In this document: positions 8,458-16,649 of the stretch, one piece after another
How positions within the stretch are numbered: position 1 is the stretch's first letter
Layout of the letters: every line of letters begins with the position of its first letter
Assembly (NCBI GenBank): GCA_900472785.1
Contig: UCJH01000091.1
Coordinates: 1 to 60,301, forward strand
Length of the DNA stretch: 60,301 bases
Direction: 5' to 3'
From: Hyphomicrobiales bacterium
GTDB lineage: Bacteria; Pseudomonadota; Alphaproteobacteria; Rhizobiales; Rhizobiaceae
The notes under the pieces: model-generated
Seen by the model: only the letters and a program-made list of their open reading frames with translations
Database searches by the model: none
Told to the model about the DNA's origin: nothing
Position numbers and translations under genes: made by a program

Positions 8458-9122
8458 GAGAGACCTCCCGACAGCATGCGGTTTCCGCCGGCCACCAGCA
8501 GGCGGCGCAGGCCGATGCTCAAGGCCAGATAGACCAGCGTGAAGATGAAATAGGTCTCGAAGGCGCGGAACGTCCGGGCCTGCAGCATATCGGCTTCATA
8601 GGTCAGTTCGCGCACCGCGATCTGTGAGACGACGGCCGATTCCAACATCATGATGACGATCTGGCTGGTGAGCGCTGGGAAGATTACCTTGAGCGCCTGC
8701 GGCAGCACGACCTTGATGAAGACCTGGCGGGGGCGAAGGCCGAGCGCCAGCGCTGCCTCCCGCTGCCCCTTCGGCACGGCATCAAGCCCGGCGCCGACAA
8801 TCTCGGTCGTATAGGCGGTCATGTTCAGGGTCATCGCAAGGATGGCGGCCACGACCGGATCGAGCCGGATGCCAAGGCTGGGCAGGCCGAAGAAGATGAA
8901 GAACAGCTGCACCAGAAACGGCGTGTTGCGGATGAGCTCGACATAGGCGGCGATCGCCCGGCGAAGCACGGCATGACGGCTGCGTCGTCCCGCGGCCCCC
9001 AGAATGCTGAGCACGGTGCCGGCAACAGCCGACACCGCGATCAGGAACATCGTCATGGCCGCACCGTTGACGATCGCGCCGGACGCGTCGGTGAGCCAGC
9101 CGAAATCGAGCACATAGCCCAA
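8454..9122 (-). CDS. polar amino acid ABC transporter permease (first of pair)
   Basis: A 222-residue inner-membrane protein of the HisQ/GlnP type. It shows YVELIRNTPFLVQLFFIFFGLP and the EAA loop REAALALGLRPRQVFIKVVLPQAL. It begins four bases after the binding-protein stop and overlaps the second permease by four bases, so the three genes form one unit. Substrates of this family are polar amino acids, opines and related cations. The nearby ureohydrolase suggests a guanidino or cationic compound (inference). Confidence 0.92.
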   Translation of the reverse strand: MGYVLDFGWLTDASGAIVNGAAMTMFLIAVSAVAGTVLSILGAAGRRSRHAVLRRAIAAYVELIRNTPFLVQLFFIFFGLPSLGIRLDPVVAAILAMTLNMTAYTTEIVGAGLDAVPKGQREAALALGLRPRQVFIKVVLPQALKVIFPALTSQIVIMMLESAVVSQIAVRELTYEADMLQARTFRAFETYFIFTLVYLALSIGLRRLLVAGGNRMLSGGLS

Positions 9123-9126
9123 AGGA

Positions 9127-9933
9127 TCAGTCCTTCAGGTTTTCAGGGTTGAGCGGCGTCTTCAGCCATGTCTGCGAGCTTTCGTTCAGCTTGCCATCGG
9201 CGAGCATCTTGGCAACCGCGTCGTTGATCGCGGCCTTTAGGCGATCCTCGCCCTTGTTCAGCGCCAGATGCGACGGCGAGGTCAGGAGCTGGAATTTCTG
9301 CTCCGGCTTCAGCGCCTCCTGTCGGGCCAGAACCTGCGCGCCAACATCGTTGCCGACGACCATCAGGTCGGTCTGGCCGGAGATGAAAGCCTGGATGACC
9401 GAATTATAGTTGTCGAAGCGCTTGATATCGGCAGACGCCGGCGCCGCCTCCGTCAGCGATGTATCCTCAAGCGTGCCGCGGTTGACGGCGATCGACTTGT
9501 CGGCAAGGTCTTCCTTGCCCTTCACTTCCATGGCCGCCGGCCCGATAACAGCGATGTAGTATGGCGCATAGGCAGCGGCAAAATCGATGACCTCGGCGCG
9601 CTCCTTGCTGTAGCCAACGCTGACAAGCACATCGACGCGCTTTTCGGTGAGGTATGGAATACGGTTCTGGCCGGTGATCGGCACGGGAACCAGCTTCACC
9701 TTCAGCGCATCGGCGATGTACTGCGCCACGTCTATGTCATAGCCCTTGAGGCTCATGTCGGCGCTGGCCGAGGAGAAGGGCGGGAAATCGGCGAAGACGC
9801 CGACATTGAGAACGCCTGCCTTGGTGATGTCGTCGATCGCATCGGCATGGGCCGCGGACGCAAAACCAAGAACGGTGCCGCTGATCAGGAGCATCGCGGC
9901 GGCCGTCGATTTCAGTGCTGATTTCATGGTCAT
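9127..9933 (-). CDS. polar amino acid ABC transporter solute-binding protein
   Basis: A 268-residue protein with a Sec signal peptide over roughly residues 1-31 (ending SAAHADA). It has the SBP family 3 pattern: LNVGVFADFPPFSS, MSLKGYDIDVAQYIADAL, RVDVLVSVGYSKERAEVIDFAAAY and a C-terminal MLADGKLNESSQTWL. GGGG lies seven bases before the ATG at 9933, which decides for it over the Met two codons later. It opens the permease operon and follows the ureohydrolase gene by 91 bp, a gap holding an intercistronic hairpin. Confidence 0.92.
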   Translation of the reverse strand: MTMKSALKSTAAAMLLISGTVLGFASAAHADAIDDITKAGVLNVGVFADFPPFSSASADMSLKGYDIDVAQYIADALKVKLVPVPITGQNRIPYLTEKRVDVLVSVGYSKERAEVIDFAAAYAPYYIAVIGPAAMEVKGKEDLADKSIAVNRGTLEDTSLTEAAPASADIKRFDNYNSVIQAFISGQTDLMVVGNDVGAQVLARQEALKPEQKFQLLTSPSHLALNKGEDRLKAAINDAVAKMLADGKLNESSQTWLKTPLNPENLKD

Positions 9934-9993
9934 TTTATTCCCCTTTTTTATATGGACATTGCTTTGGGTGATGCGGGCAATCCGGCCGCCAGC

Positions 9994-10014
9994 CGCTGAT
10001 CCGGGCGATCAGCG
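9994..10014 (-). other. Intercistronic hairpin
   Basis: A perfect 8-bp stem (CGCTGATC / GATCAGCG) with a 5-base loop sits between the ureohydrolase stop and the binding-protein start. No T-run follows on the minus strand, so it looks like an mRNA processing or stability element or a weak attenuator, not a canonical terminator. Confidence 0.5.
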
Positions 10015-10024
10015 CAAATAGAAA

Positions 10025-11086
10025 TCAATCCCTTTTTCCCTGAACGAACGGGCTGAACACCATCAGGCTCACGATTTCGAACAGAACCTGCGCACCGACA
10101 TGGGCGGTGTTGGTGGTCGCGTCGTATTGCGGCGCCACCTCGACGACATCGCCGCCGACGAAATTGAGCCCTTTCAGCCCACGGAGCAGCTCCAGCACCT
10201 CGCGGGTGGTGAGACCGCCGACTTCCGGCGTGCCGGTGCCCGGCGCAAAGCTCGGATCGACGCTGTCGATGTCGAAGGAGAGATAGGTCGGACCATCGCC
10301 GACGATCGCCCTCGCCTTCTCGATGATCGCCGCCATGCCCATGCCGGTCACGTCCTCGGCGTGGATCACGGTCATGCCGCTTTCATAGGAGAACTCCCAG
10401 AGATATTCCGCCGAGCCGCGAATGCCGATCTGCACCGTGCGCGTCGGATCGAGCACCCCATCGAGGACGGCGTTGCGGAACGGTCCGCCATGGTGGAATT
10501 TCGTCTGGTCGAAGGCGCCGCTGGTGTCGCAATGGGCATCGATATGGATCATGCCGACCGGGCGGCCCTTGCCGACGGCCTTCAGGATCGGATGGCTGAT
10601 CGAATGATCGCCGCCGACCGACAACGGCACGACGCCGGCATCGACGATCTGGTTGATGCGCTTTTCAATGTCGTCATGGCTGAGCTCCAGCCGGTAGCGG
10701 CTCTGGAACGGCACGTCACCGATATCCGCCACCCTCAGATCAAAGACCGGCGCGCAATCCAGCACGTGATTATAAGGGCCGATGCGCTCGATGGTGCGCA
10801 CTGCGCGTGGTCCAAAGCGCGAGCCGGGGCGGTTGGTGACGCCGAGATCCATCGGCACGCCGGTAATCGCCACCTGCAGATTGCCGAAATCCGGATTTTC
10901 CGCATCGACGGGCATGTAGGGTGCGGTCAGGAATGTCGGAACGCCGGCATAGGGCGCCAGACGCGTGCCGCTCTTGGAAAATATCTTGTCCGCGACCTTG
11001 CGGAAGGCCGGATCGAACATCTCGCCACCATGGCCCGTGCCATACTTCGCCTTGAGTTCGTTCAGTTTTCCTTCGTCCCAAGCCAT
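10025..11086 (-). CDS. agmatinase/arginase-family ureohydrolase
   Basis: A 353-residue enzyme with all the manganese-binding motifs of the ureohydrolase family: GGDHS, DAHCD (IHIDAHCD) and SFDIDSVDP. A long N-terminal region of about 85 residues precedes the catalytic fold, which begins near VAITGVPMDLG. ATG codons lie at 11095 and 11086. AGAGG directly abuts the first but is nine bases before the second, so 11086 is chosen. Family members split guanidino compounds (agmatine, guanidinobutyrate, guanidinopropionate, formiminoglutamate, guanidine) into urea plus amine or acid. The substrate here is unresolved. Adjacent importers and a divergent LysR gene support a catabolic role. Confidence 0.88.
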   Translation of the reverse strand: MAWDEGKLNELKAKYGTGHGGEMFDPAFRKVADKIFSKSGTRLAPYAGVPTFLTAPYMPVDAENPDFGNLQVAITGVPMDLGVTNRPGSRFGPRAVRTIERIGPYNHVLDCAPVFDLRVADIGDVPFQSRYRLELSHDDIEKRINQIVDAGVVPLSVGGDHSISHPILKAVGKGRPVGMIHIDAHCDTSGAFDQTKFHHGGPFRNAVLDGVLDPTRTVQIGIRGSAEYLWEFSYESGMTVIHAEDVTGMGMAAIIEKARAIVGDGPTYLSFDIDSVDPSFAPGTGTPEVGGLTTREVLELLRGLKGLNFVGGDVVEVAPQYDATTNTAHVGAQVLFEIVSLMVFSPFVQGKRD

Positions 11087-11264
11087 GTCCGCCATCCTCT
11101 TTTTGAACCGGGAGGACGTGCGGATTGGCGATCCTAGTCCTTAAAAGGTCAAGCCTTCAAAAGGTCCGGAATGGTCGCCAATACGGGATTGGGCCGGTTC
11201 TGCCACCGTACCATCCCTCACATGTTCCCCAGGCTTCTGCCTTTGTTGAAAGCATTAGGAAACA

Positions 11265-11284
11265 AATTGATTGGAAAATCAATT
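11265..11284. promoter_or_regulatory. Perfect inverted repeat in the ureohydrolase/LysR intergenic region
   Basis: AATTGATT-GGAA-AATCAATT is a perfect 8-bp-arm palindrome between the divergent genes. It overlaps TTGACA (11283-11288), which could be a -35 element. It is a plausible operator, perhaps for the adjacent LysR protein. The six-base spacing between TTGAT and ATCAA does not fit an FNR/FixK box. Confidence 0.5.
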
Positions 11285-11303
11285 GACATTGTTATAGCTT
11301 TTC

Positions 11304-11322
11304 ATGTGAGAAAACCTCACAT
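11304..11322. promoter_or_regulatory. Inverted repeat (candidate LysR binding site)
   Basis: ATGTGAG-AAAAC-CTCACAT is a perfect 7-bp-arm inverted repeat, 27 bases before the LysR start codon. LysR proteins bind interrupted dyads containing T-N11-A, which this site has. Its position fits autoregulation plus activation of the divergent ureohydrolase gene. Confidence 0.55.
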
Positions 11323-11348
11323 AAGAATCTGCCGACCGGAGTTCCTTC

Positions 11349-12410
11349 TTGTCAAGCCGCCTGCCCCCGCTCAATCCCCTGCGCGCCTTCGAGGCGACGG
11401 CGCGGCGCGGATCCGTTTCGGCGGCGGCGCGGGAACTGAACGTCACGCATGGCGCCATCAGCCACCAGATCCGCGCACTGGAAATGTCGTTCAGCGTCGA
11501 ACTTTTCGAGCGCAGCGGCAAGCGGCTGAAGCTGACCTCGCAGGGCGCTTTGCTCCTGCCGGCCGTGACCCACGCCTTCGAGGGGATCGCTGCGGCAACG
11601 GCCGCCATGACCCGCCCGACGACCAGCGGCGAGCTGAAGATCATTTGCGTGCCGGCTCTCCTGTCCTTCTGGATGATCCCGCGCCTGCACCAGTTCACCG
11701 AGCAGTTTCCCGACGTCCGGCTGACGCTGGTCGCCTCCAACGATTCCAGACAGCTTTTTTCGCCCGATGTCGATGTCTGCATGCTCTATGGCGACGGCAA
11801 CTGGCCGGATTGCTGGGCGCGGCTGTGGAGCCGGCTGGAGCTTTTCCCGGTGGTCAGCCCGACGCTCCTCAACATGCGACCCCTCCGCTCGGTTCGCGAC
11901 CTGCGGGATCACGTCATCCTGCATGGCGATGACGGGCGCGAATGGAACACCTGGCTTGCCGCCGCAGACGCTATCGACATCCAGCGTGGGCCCCAGCATT
12001 TCATGAGCGATGCGCGGCTTTCGACGGAAGGCGCACTTCACAATCAGGGCGTGGCGCTCGGCGACACGATCACCGCCGGAAGCCTCATCGCCAAGGGTGA
12101 ACTGATCGCGCCCTTCGATCTCACGGTCCCTGCCAACAATGCCTTCTACGTGGCCTGCCGCAACGAAAACCGGGCGGCTCCCATCGTCAAGGTGTTCATC
12201 GATTGGCTGTTTTCGGCACTCGAAAGCGATCCCATGCCGGAGTTGCAAACCTCGGCACGCACGATCATCCGCGCCCGCGCGCCAAAAATCAGTGCGCCCA
12301 AAACCGGCGTGCAGGAACGACTACCCTCAAAAGACAGTTTTCAGCCCGTCTCCTCCCCCGCCCGCGCCAGACGTCCGGAAAGGACCCAGAAGCGCCGCGC
12401 AAAGCCTTGA
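11349..12410 (+). CDS. LysR-family transcriptional regulator (GcvA-like)
   Basis: A 353-residue regulator. The N-terminal winged helix-turn-helix reads NPLRAFEATARRGSVSAAARELNVTHGAISHQIRALE in shortened form, the GcvA/TrpI subgroup pattern. The effector domain begins near residue 92 with GELKIICVPALLSFWMIPRL. The protein is about 50 residues longer than usual because of a basic, proline-rich C-terminal tail (APKISAPKTG to TQKRRAKP). The start is TTG, supported by CGGAG seven bases upstream. It is divergent from the ureohydrolase and followed after 17 bases by an aminotransferase. Control of both flanking units by a guanidino or amino compound is inferred. Confidence 0.9.
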   Translation: MSSRLPPLNPLRAFEATARRGSVSAAARELNVTHGAISHQIRALEMSFSVELFERSGKRLKLTSQGALLLPAVTHAFEGIAAATAAMTRPTTSGELKIICVPALLSFWMIPRLHQFTEQFPDVRLTLVASNDSRQLFSPDVDVCMLYGDGNWPDCWARLWSRLELFPVVSPTLLNMRPLRSVRDLRDHVILHGDDGREWNTWLAAADAIDIQRGPQHFMSDARLSTEGALHNQGVALGDTITAGSLIAKGELIAPFDLTVPANNAFYVACRNENRAAPIVKVFIDWLFSALESDPMPELQTSARTIIRARAPKISAPKTGVQERLPSKDSFQPVSSPARARRPERTQKRRAKP

Positions 12411-12427
12411 ACCACAGGATAAACGCA

Positions 12428-13606
12428 ATGCCGCATTTCAATCCGCTGATCGCCCGACTGTCGCCGCCGCCGGTTCCCTCCGTACTCGTCTGGGCCAAGG
12501 CCTATGACGGTTCGCGCGGTCCGTTGATCGATCTCAGCCAGGCCGTCCCCGGTTATCCGCCGCATCCCGACATGCTGACATGGCTGGCGGAAGCGGCCGG
12601 CTCCACCGCTTATACTGGCTACGGTGCGATCGAGGGCGAACAGGTGCTGCGCACGGCCTATGCGGAGCATGTCTCGAAAGTCTATGGCGCCAGCGTTTCG
12701 GCTGAAAACATTCAGGTGACATCCGGCTGCAACCAGGCTTTCATCTGCGCGGTCATGGCGATCGCCGGTGCGGGCGACACGATCCTGATGACCAATCCCT
12801 TCTATTTCAACCAGGAAACGACGCTGGCCATGCTCGGCATCGGTGTCGAGCTTGTGCCTTGCGATCCCTATGAAGGGTTCCTGCCGGACATCGAGGCGAT
12901 TCGGTCCGCCTTGAAACCGGGCATCCGCGCACTTGCGCTGGTCTCACCGAACAACCCGACCGGCGCGGTCTATCCGGCCGACTTGCTGTCCCGCATCCAT
13001 GCGCTGTGCCGCGACAACGGCACCTGGCTGATCCTGGACGAGACCTATCGCGATTTCTTGCCGTCGGGCAGCGGTGCGCCGCACAGCCTGTTTTCGGCCG
13101 ATGGCTGGCAGAACAGTTTCATCGGCCTCTACAGCTTCTCGAAATCCTTCTGCATTCCTGGCCACCGGCTGGGCGCGATCACCGCCAGCCCGGCCTTGAT
13201 CGAGCAGATCGCCAAGATCATGGACAATCTGCAGATCTGCGCCCCACGGTCCGCGCAGGCGGCCGTAGCCCGCGCCATCCCGGCGCTCGATGACTGGCGG
13301 GCGGGCAACCGCGCCGAGATCGAGAAACGGGCCGATGCGCTCAAACACGTGATGGGCAGGCTTTCCGGCTGGAGGCTGCAGGCGATCGGCGCTTATTTCG
13401 CCTATATCCGCCACCCCTATCCGGACATCCGCTCGGAATTCGTTGCGGAGAAGCTGGCGAAGATCGCCGGCGTTGTCTGCTTGCCGGGCGACTATTTTGG
13501 CGAAGGGCAGGAAAGCTACCTGCGGTTCGCCTTCGCCAATGCCGACGAAGAGACGATCCTCAAGCTTGAGGAACGGCTCTCGCGTTTCGAACTGCCGGGG
13601 ATCTGA
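12428..13606 (+). CDS. class I/II PLP-dependent aminotransferase
   Basis: A 392-residue fold-type I enzyme. The motifs are VTSGCNQAF (cofactor phosphate region), SPNNPTGAVY (substrate-binding Asn), LILDETYRDF (Asp/Tyr to the PLP ring), and Lys239 in SFSKSFCIPGHRLG as the Schiff-base lysine. An in-frame extension upstream overlaps the LysR gene and is rejected; the ATG at 12428 follows CAGGAT. The family transfers amino groups from amino acids to keto acids. Its size equals that of arginine:pyruvate transaminase (AruH type), and its linkage to a ureohydrolase makes an arginine or guanidino substrate attractive, but this is inference. Confidence 0.88.
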   Translation: MPHFNPLIARLSPPPVPSVLVWAKAYDGSRGPLIDLSQAVPGYPPHPDMLTWLAEAAGSTAYTGYGAIEGEQVLRTAYAEHVSKVYGASVSAENIQVTSGCNQAFICAVMAIAGAGDTILMTNPFYFNQETTLAMLGIGVELVPCDPYEGFLPDIEAIRSALKPGIRALALVSPNNPTGAVYPADLLSRIHALCRDNGTWLILDETYRDFLPSGSGAPHSLFSADGWQNSFIGLYSFSKSFCIPGHRLGAITASPALIEQIAKIMDNLQICAPRSAQAAVARAIPALDDWRAGNRAEIEKRADALKHVMGRLSGWRLQAIGAYFAYIRHPYPDIRSEFVAEKLAKIAGVVCLPGDYFGEGQESYLRFAFANADEETILKLEERLSRFELPGI

Positions 13607-13609
13607 CGC

Positions 13610-14518
13610 TCAGCCGCGTCGCGCGATCAAAATGCCGACCAGCACGATGGCGCCGCCGATCGCCTGCATCAGGCCGACCGACTCGCTGAGCAGCAGCCAG
13701 GCGAGGATTGCCGCAACGACGGGCTGGAGAAGCAGGGTCAGCGACGAGAAAGCGGGCGGCAGGAAGGCTAGCGCATAGATGATCAGCCCCTGCCCCGACG
13801 CATGGCTAATGAGCGCGAGGCCGAGCAGCATGGCCCAGCCGAACAGCGCCACGGGCATGAAATCCGCCTCGAACACAAGCACAAGCGGCAGCATGCAGAT
13901 CGCGGCAGAGGCGGTGCTCCAGATCATGATGCGGATGGTCGAGAACCGCGCGCGCAGGCGGCCGATGGAAAGGATATAGCCGGCATAAAAGACGGCGGCG
14001 ACGATCGCCGTCGCGTCCCCCGCAAGCTTGCCGTCGCCAATTGCGGCCGGCCCGCCTTTGAGGATGATGACGCCTGCAAGGGCCGTCACAAGGCCGGCGA
14101 TGAATATACGGCTGACATGGGCACGAAACAGCAGCCACGAACCGAGCGTCACGAAGAGCGGGGCGAGATTGGCGAGCAGCGTCGCATTGGCAACCGCAGT
14201 CATATGCAGGGCGAGATGCCAGGCGGCGAGGTCGATCGCCAGAAACACGCCGGGAAGCACGAGAAGCCCATAATCGGCAAAGCCCGCCGGCTTCGCATCC
14301 GTCGCGGTCTTTTCCACCGCCAGCGACCAGACGAAAAGCGGGAGCAAAGCCAGCGCCACGCGCCAGAACGCGGTCGCCATCGGCCCGACCTCCGAAAGCC
14401 GCACGAAAATCGGCGACCCGCCGATGAACGCGCCGCCGATCAAAAGGGCTGTAAGCGCCAGGCGGTTACTGGTAGCGGATTTCGATGGCAATGGCGATGG
14501 CGGAGCAAGGTCTGTCAC
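13610..14518 (-). CDS. EamA/DMT-family transporter
   Basis: About 302 residues with ten hydrophobic segments in two repeated halves, as in EamA (drug/metabolite transporter) exporters: ALLIGGAFIGGSPIFVR near the N-terminus and AFLPPAFSSLTLLLQPVVAAILAWLLLSE in the second half. The start is uncertain. GTG at 14518 places the first helix about 20 residues in, while TTG at 14548 adds ten residues; neither has a strong ribosome site. It converges on the aminotransferase with a three-base gap. The family exports amino acids or metabolites; the substrate is unknown. Confidence 0.85.
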   Translation of the reverse strand: MTDLAPPSPLPSKSATSNRLALTALLIGGAFIGGSPIFVRLSEVGPMATAFWRVALALLPLFVWSLAVEKTATDAKPAGFADYGLLVLPGVFLAIDLAAWHLALHMTAVANATLLANLAPLFVTLGSWLLFRAHVSRIFIAGLVTALAGVIILKGGPAAIGDGKLAGDATAIVAAVFYAGYILSIGRLRARFSTIRIMIWSTASAAICMLPLVLVFEADFMPVALFGWAMLLGLALISHASGQGLIIYALAFLPPAFSSLTLLLQPVVAAILAWLLLSESVGLMQAIGGAIVLVGILIARRG

Positions 14519-14627
14519 AAAGGATATCCATACAAGCCGGCGCACCAAGTCATGACACGCGGGAAAGCATGGCAGCTATCAGATGGTCGTGTTTTGCAAC
14601 AGCCACTTCTTCTGATGGGATGATGAT

Positions 14628-14649
14628 AATTGGTGAACTCGAGCCAATT
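14628..14649. promoter_or_regulatory. Inverted repeat upstream of the orphan gene
   Basis: AATTGG and CCAATT arms are separated by ten bases in the short region between the divergent EamA gene and the orphan gene at 14698. TTGACA follows at 14648. It may be an operator, but six-base arms are weak evidence. Confidence 0.3.
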
Positions 14650-14697
14650 GACAAAACGGGCTGAGAGCGCCGAGCTTTGGTTTTTTGGAGGAAGCTT

Positions 14698-15129
14698 TTG
14701 AGAACGATCAGAATCTACGACGAAGCCCAGTCTGTTTTATCCGTCCATTTGCACGATGTCCTGAAGCTGCTCTCACCCCGCGCGCTTCAAGCTTCATGGA
14801 CCGTAAAAGCCGTCGATGCCGGCTATCGGTGGTTCGATGCGACTGGCGCCGGAGGCGAATTGTTGGAGGACATGGCTGAGTCGAAGGAAACCGTCAGCGG
14901 ATATACGTTGGCGAAGGCAGCAAGCGACACACTCCAGGTGATATGGGGAGAGTTTTCAGCGTCGCTGCCGGAAGATCCGGATGAGACTTGGGTCGTTGTG
15001 CGGGCGATAGACAGTGCGTTCCTTGAAATCACCACGTCAGACGATGACGTCATTCGACGCATGAAATCAAAGTTCAACGACATTCGGCATTATGAGAGCC
15101 CTTGGAAGCAGTCGTCCGGCCAGCCTTGA
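14698..15129 (+). CDS. hypothetical protein, 143 residues
   Basis: A small acidic cytoplasmic protein, not recognised. It has no signal peptide and no membrane segment; predicted secondary structure looks alpha/beta. Visible features are RTIRIYDEAQSVLSVHLHDVLKLL at the start, WTVKAVDAGYRWFDATGAGG, TWVVVRAIDSAFLEITTSDDDVI and an ending HYESPWKQSSGQP. An in-frame TTG at 14677 exists, but GGAGG at 14690-14694 sits just before the TTG at 14698, so that start is used. The base composition looks less GC-rich than its neighbours. Size and acidity recall orphan immunity proteins, but there is no toxin gene beside it, so no function is assigned. Confidence 0.65.
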   Translation: MRTIRIYDEAQSVLSVHLHDVLKLLSPRALQASWTVKAVDAGYRWFDATGAGGELLEDMAESKETVSGYTLAKAASDTLQVIWGEFSASLPEDPDETWVVVRAIDSAFLEITTSDDDVIRRMKSKFNDIRHYESPWKQSSGQP

Positions 15130-15141
15130 AAGCGATTTTGA

Positions 15142-15171
15142 TCCTCCGCAAGCGCAAATGCCCGCGGAGGA
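15142..15171. terminator. Hairpin between convergent genes
   Basis: TCCTCCGC and GCGGAGGA form a perfect 8-bp stem with a 14-base loop, placed between the stops of the convergent orphan gene and the aldehyde dehydrogenase gene. No clear T-run flanks it on either strand, so a bidirectional terminator is only probable. Confidence 0.45.
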
Positions 15172-15195
15172 AATTGATACGCCGAGGTTTGAGCC

Positions 15196-16632
15196 TTAAG
15201 CAGCTGCCTCCGGCCGATGCACAGTCTTCACCTCGAGGAAATCCTCCAGTCCGAACATGCCGCCTTCGCGGCCGTTGCCGGATTGTTTGTAGCCGCCGAA
15301 CGGGCTGCCGTAGCGATGTGGGCCGCCGTTGATGTGGACCATGCCGGCACGAAGGCGCGACGCGACCCGCTCGGCCCGCTTCGGATCGCTGGTCTGGACA
15401 TAGGCCGCCAGACCGTAATTGGTGTCGTTGGCGATCGCGATCGCTTCTTCTTCCGTATCGAACGGCATGATCGCCAGAACCGGGCCGAAGACCTCGTCGC
15501 GGGCGATCCGCATCGTGTTGTTCACGTCGGCAAAGATCGTCGGCTTGACGAAATACCCCGTCTCGAACCCTTCCGGCTTGCCGGGACCGCCGACCAGCAG
15601 CTTCGCACCTTCCGCGACGCCAGCTTCGATCAGCGCCTGCACCCGGCCGAACTGGATATGGCTGACGAGCGGGCCGATATGGCCGCCTTCCTGCATCGGA
15701 TCGCCGACGGTCGCTTCCTTTCCGACGCGGGTCGCGATCTCCACCGCCTTGTCGTAGACCGAGCGCTGCACCAGAAGGCGCGTCGGCGCATCGCAGGACT
15801 GGCCGGAATTGTTGAAGCACTCGTTGACGCTGCCGGCGACCCGGTCTTCCAGATCGGCATCCTCGAAAACGATGTTCGGCGACTTGCCGCCGAGTTCAAG
15901 CGTCACGCGCTTGACGGTTTCGGCCGCATCCTTGCTGACGGCGATGCCGGCGCGGGTCGAGCCGGTGAACGACATCATATCGACGTCCCGGTGCCTGGAG
16001 AGCGCCGCGCCGCATTCCAGACCGTCGCCGTTGACGAGATTGAACGTGCCGGCCGGGAAGCCCGCCTCATGCACCATTTCGGCATAGAGAAGCGCATTCA
16101 GCGGCGTGAATTCCGACGGTTTGAGCACGCAGGTCGAGCCGGTCGCCAGCGCCGGCACCACCTTCAGCGCGATCTGGTTGATCGGCCAGTTCCACGGCGT
16201 GATCAGGCCGCAGACGCCGACCGGTTCGCGCAAGAGCACGTCGCCGTTCGGCAGCACCTGGCGCATATGCAGCCGTTTCAGCGCATCGATGAACCCCTGG
16301 AGGTGGCCGACGCCGACATCCGCCTGCTGCTCGGTGCTCATGGTGATCGGCGCGCCGAGTTCGAGCGTGATGGTCTGCGCCATCTCGTCATAGCGGCGCC
16401 TGTAGATGGACAGGAGCGTTTCGAGCAGCGCCAGCCGCTCCTCGACGCTCGTCCGGCTATAGGTCGCGAAAGCCTGCTTGGCTGCAGCGACCGCTCGGTC
16501 GATATCGGCCGATGTGCCCATGGAAATCACCGCAACCGGCTTCTCCGTGGCCGGGTTGAGCACCTCGAGATCATTGGCCACGAGCGGGGCCACCCATTCG
16601 CCGTTGATGTAGAACTTGCGTTTGTCGAGCAT
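15196..16632 (-). CDS. aldehyde dehydrogenase
   Basis: A 478-residue NAD(P)-dependent aldehyde dehydrogenase of normal length. Motifs: TPWNWPINQ (substrate/cofactor), KPSEFTPLNA, FTGSTRAGIAV (NAD loop), Glu246 in LELGGKSPN as general base and Cys280 in NNSGQSCDAPTR as nucleophile, then EVFGPVL. It ends the operon that starts with the PotD-like binding protein at 21433 and follows the metallo-hydrolase by about 17 bases. Oxidation of an aldehyde made from an imported amine or amino compound is a reasonable inference. The exact substrate is not readable from the sequence. Confidence 0.92.
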   Translation of the reverse strand: MLDKRKFYINGEWVAPLVANDLEVLNPATEKPVAVISMGTSADIDRAVAAAKQAFATYSRTSVEERLALLETLLSIYRRRYDEMAQTITLELGAPITMSTEQQADVGVGHLQGFIDALKRLHMRQVLPNGDVLLREPVGVCGLITPWNWPINQIALKVVPALATGSTCVLKPSEFTPLNALLYAEMVHEAGFPAGTFNLVNGDGLECGAALSRHRDVDMMSFTGSTRAGIAVSKDAAETVKRVTLELGGKSPNIVFEDADLEDRVAGSVNECFNNSGQSCDAPTRLLVQRSVYDKAVEIATRVGKEATVGDPMQEGGHIGPLVSHIQFGRVQALIEAGVAEGAKLLVGGPGKPEGFETGYFVKPTIFADVNNTMRIARDEVFGPVLAIMPFDTEEEAIAIANDTNYGLAAYVQTSDPKRAERVASRLRAGMVHINGGPHRYGSPFGGYKQSGNGREGGMFGLEDFLEVKTVHRPEAAA

Positions 16633-16649
16633 TCGTCCTGTCCTTCCCG

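Noticed and set aside
11265-11284. FNR/FixK box (TTGAT-N4-ATCAA)
   Set aside because: The half-sites are six bases apart, not four. It is kept only as an unassigned palindrome.
11352-12248. Long minus-strand frame opposite the LysR gene
   Set aside because: It mirrors the LysR codons, has no family motifs and no ribosome site. The same holds for other long antisense frames, such as 15217-16701, 19529-21490, 40563-41657, 43869-45413 and 51407-52903.
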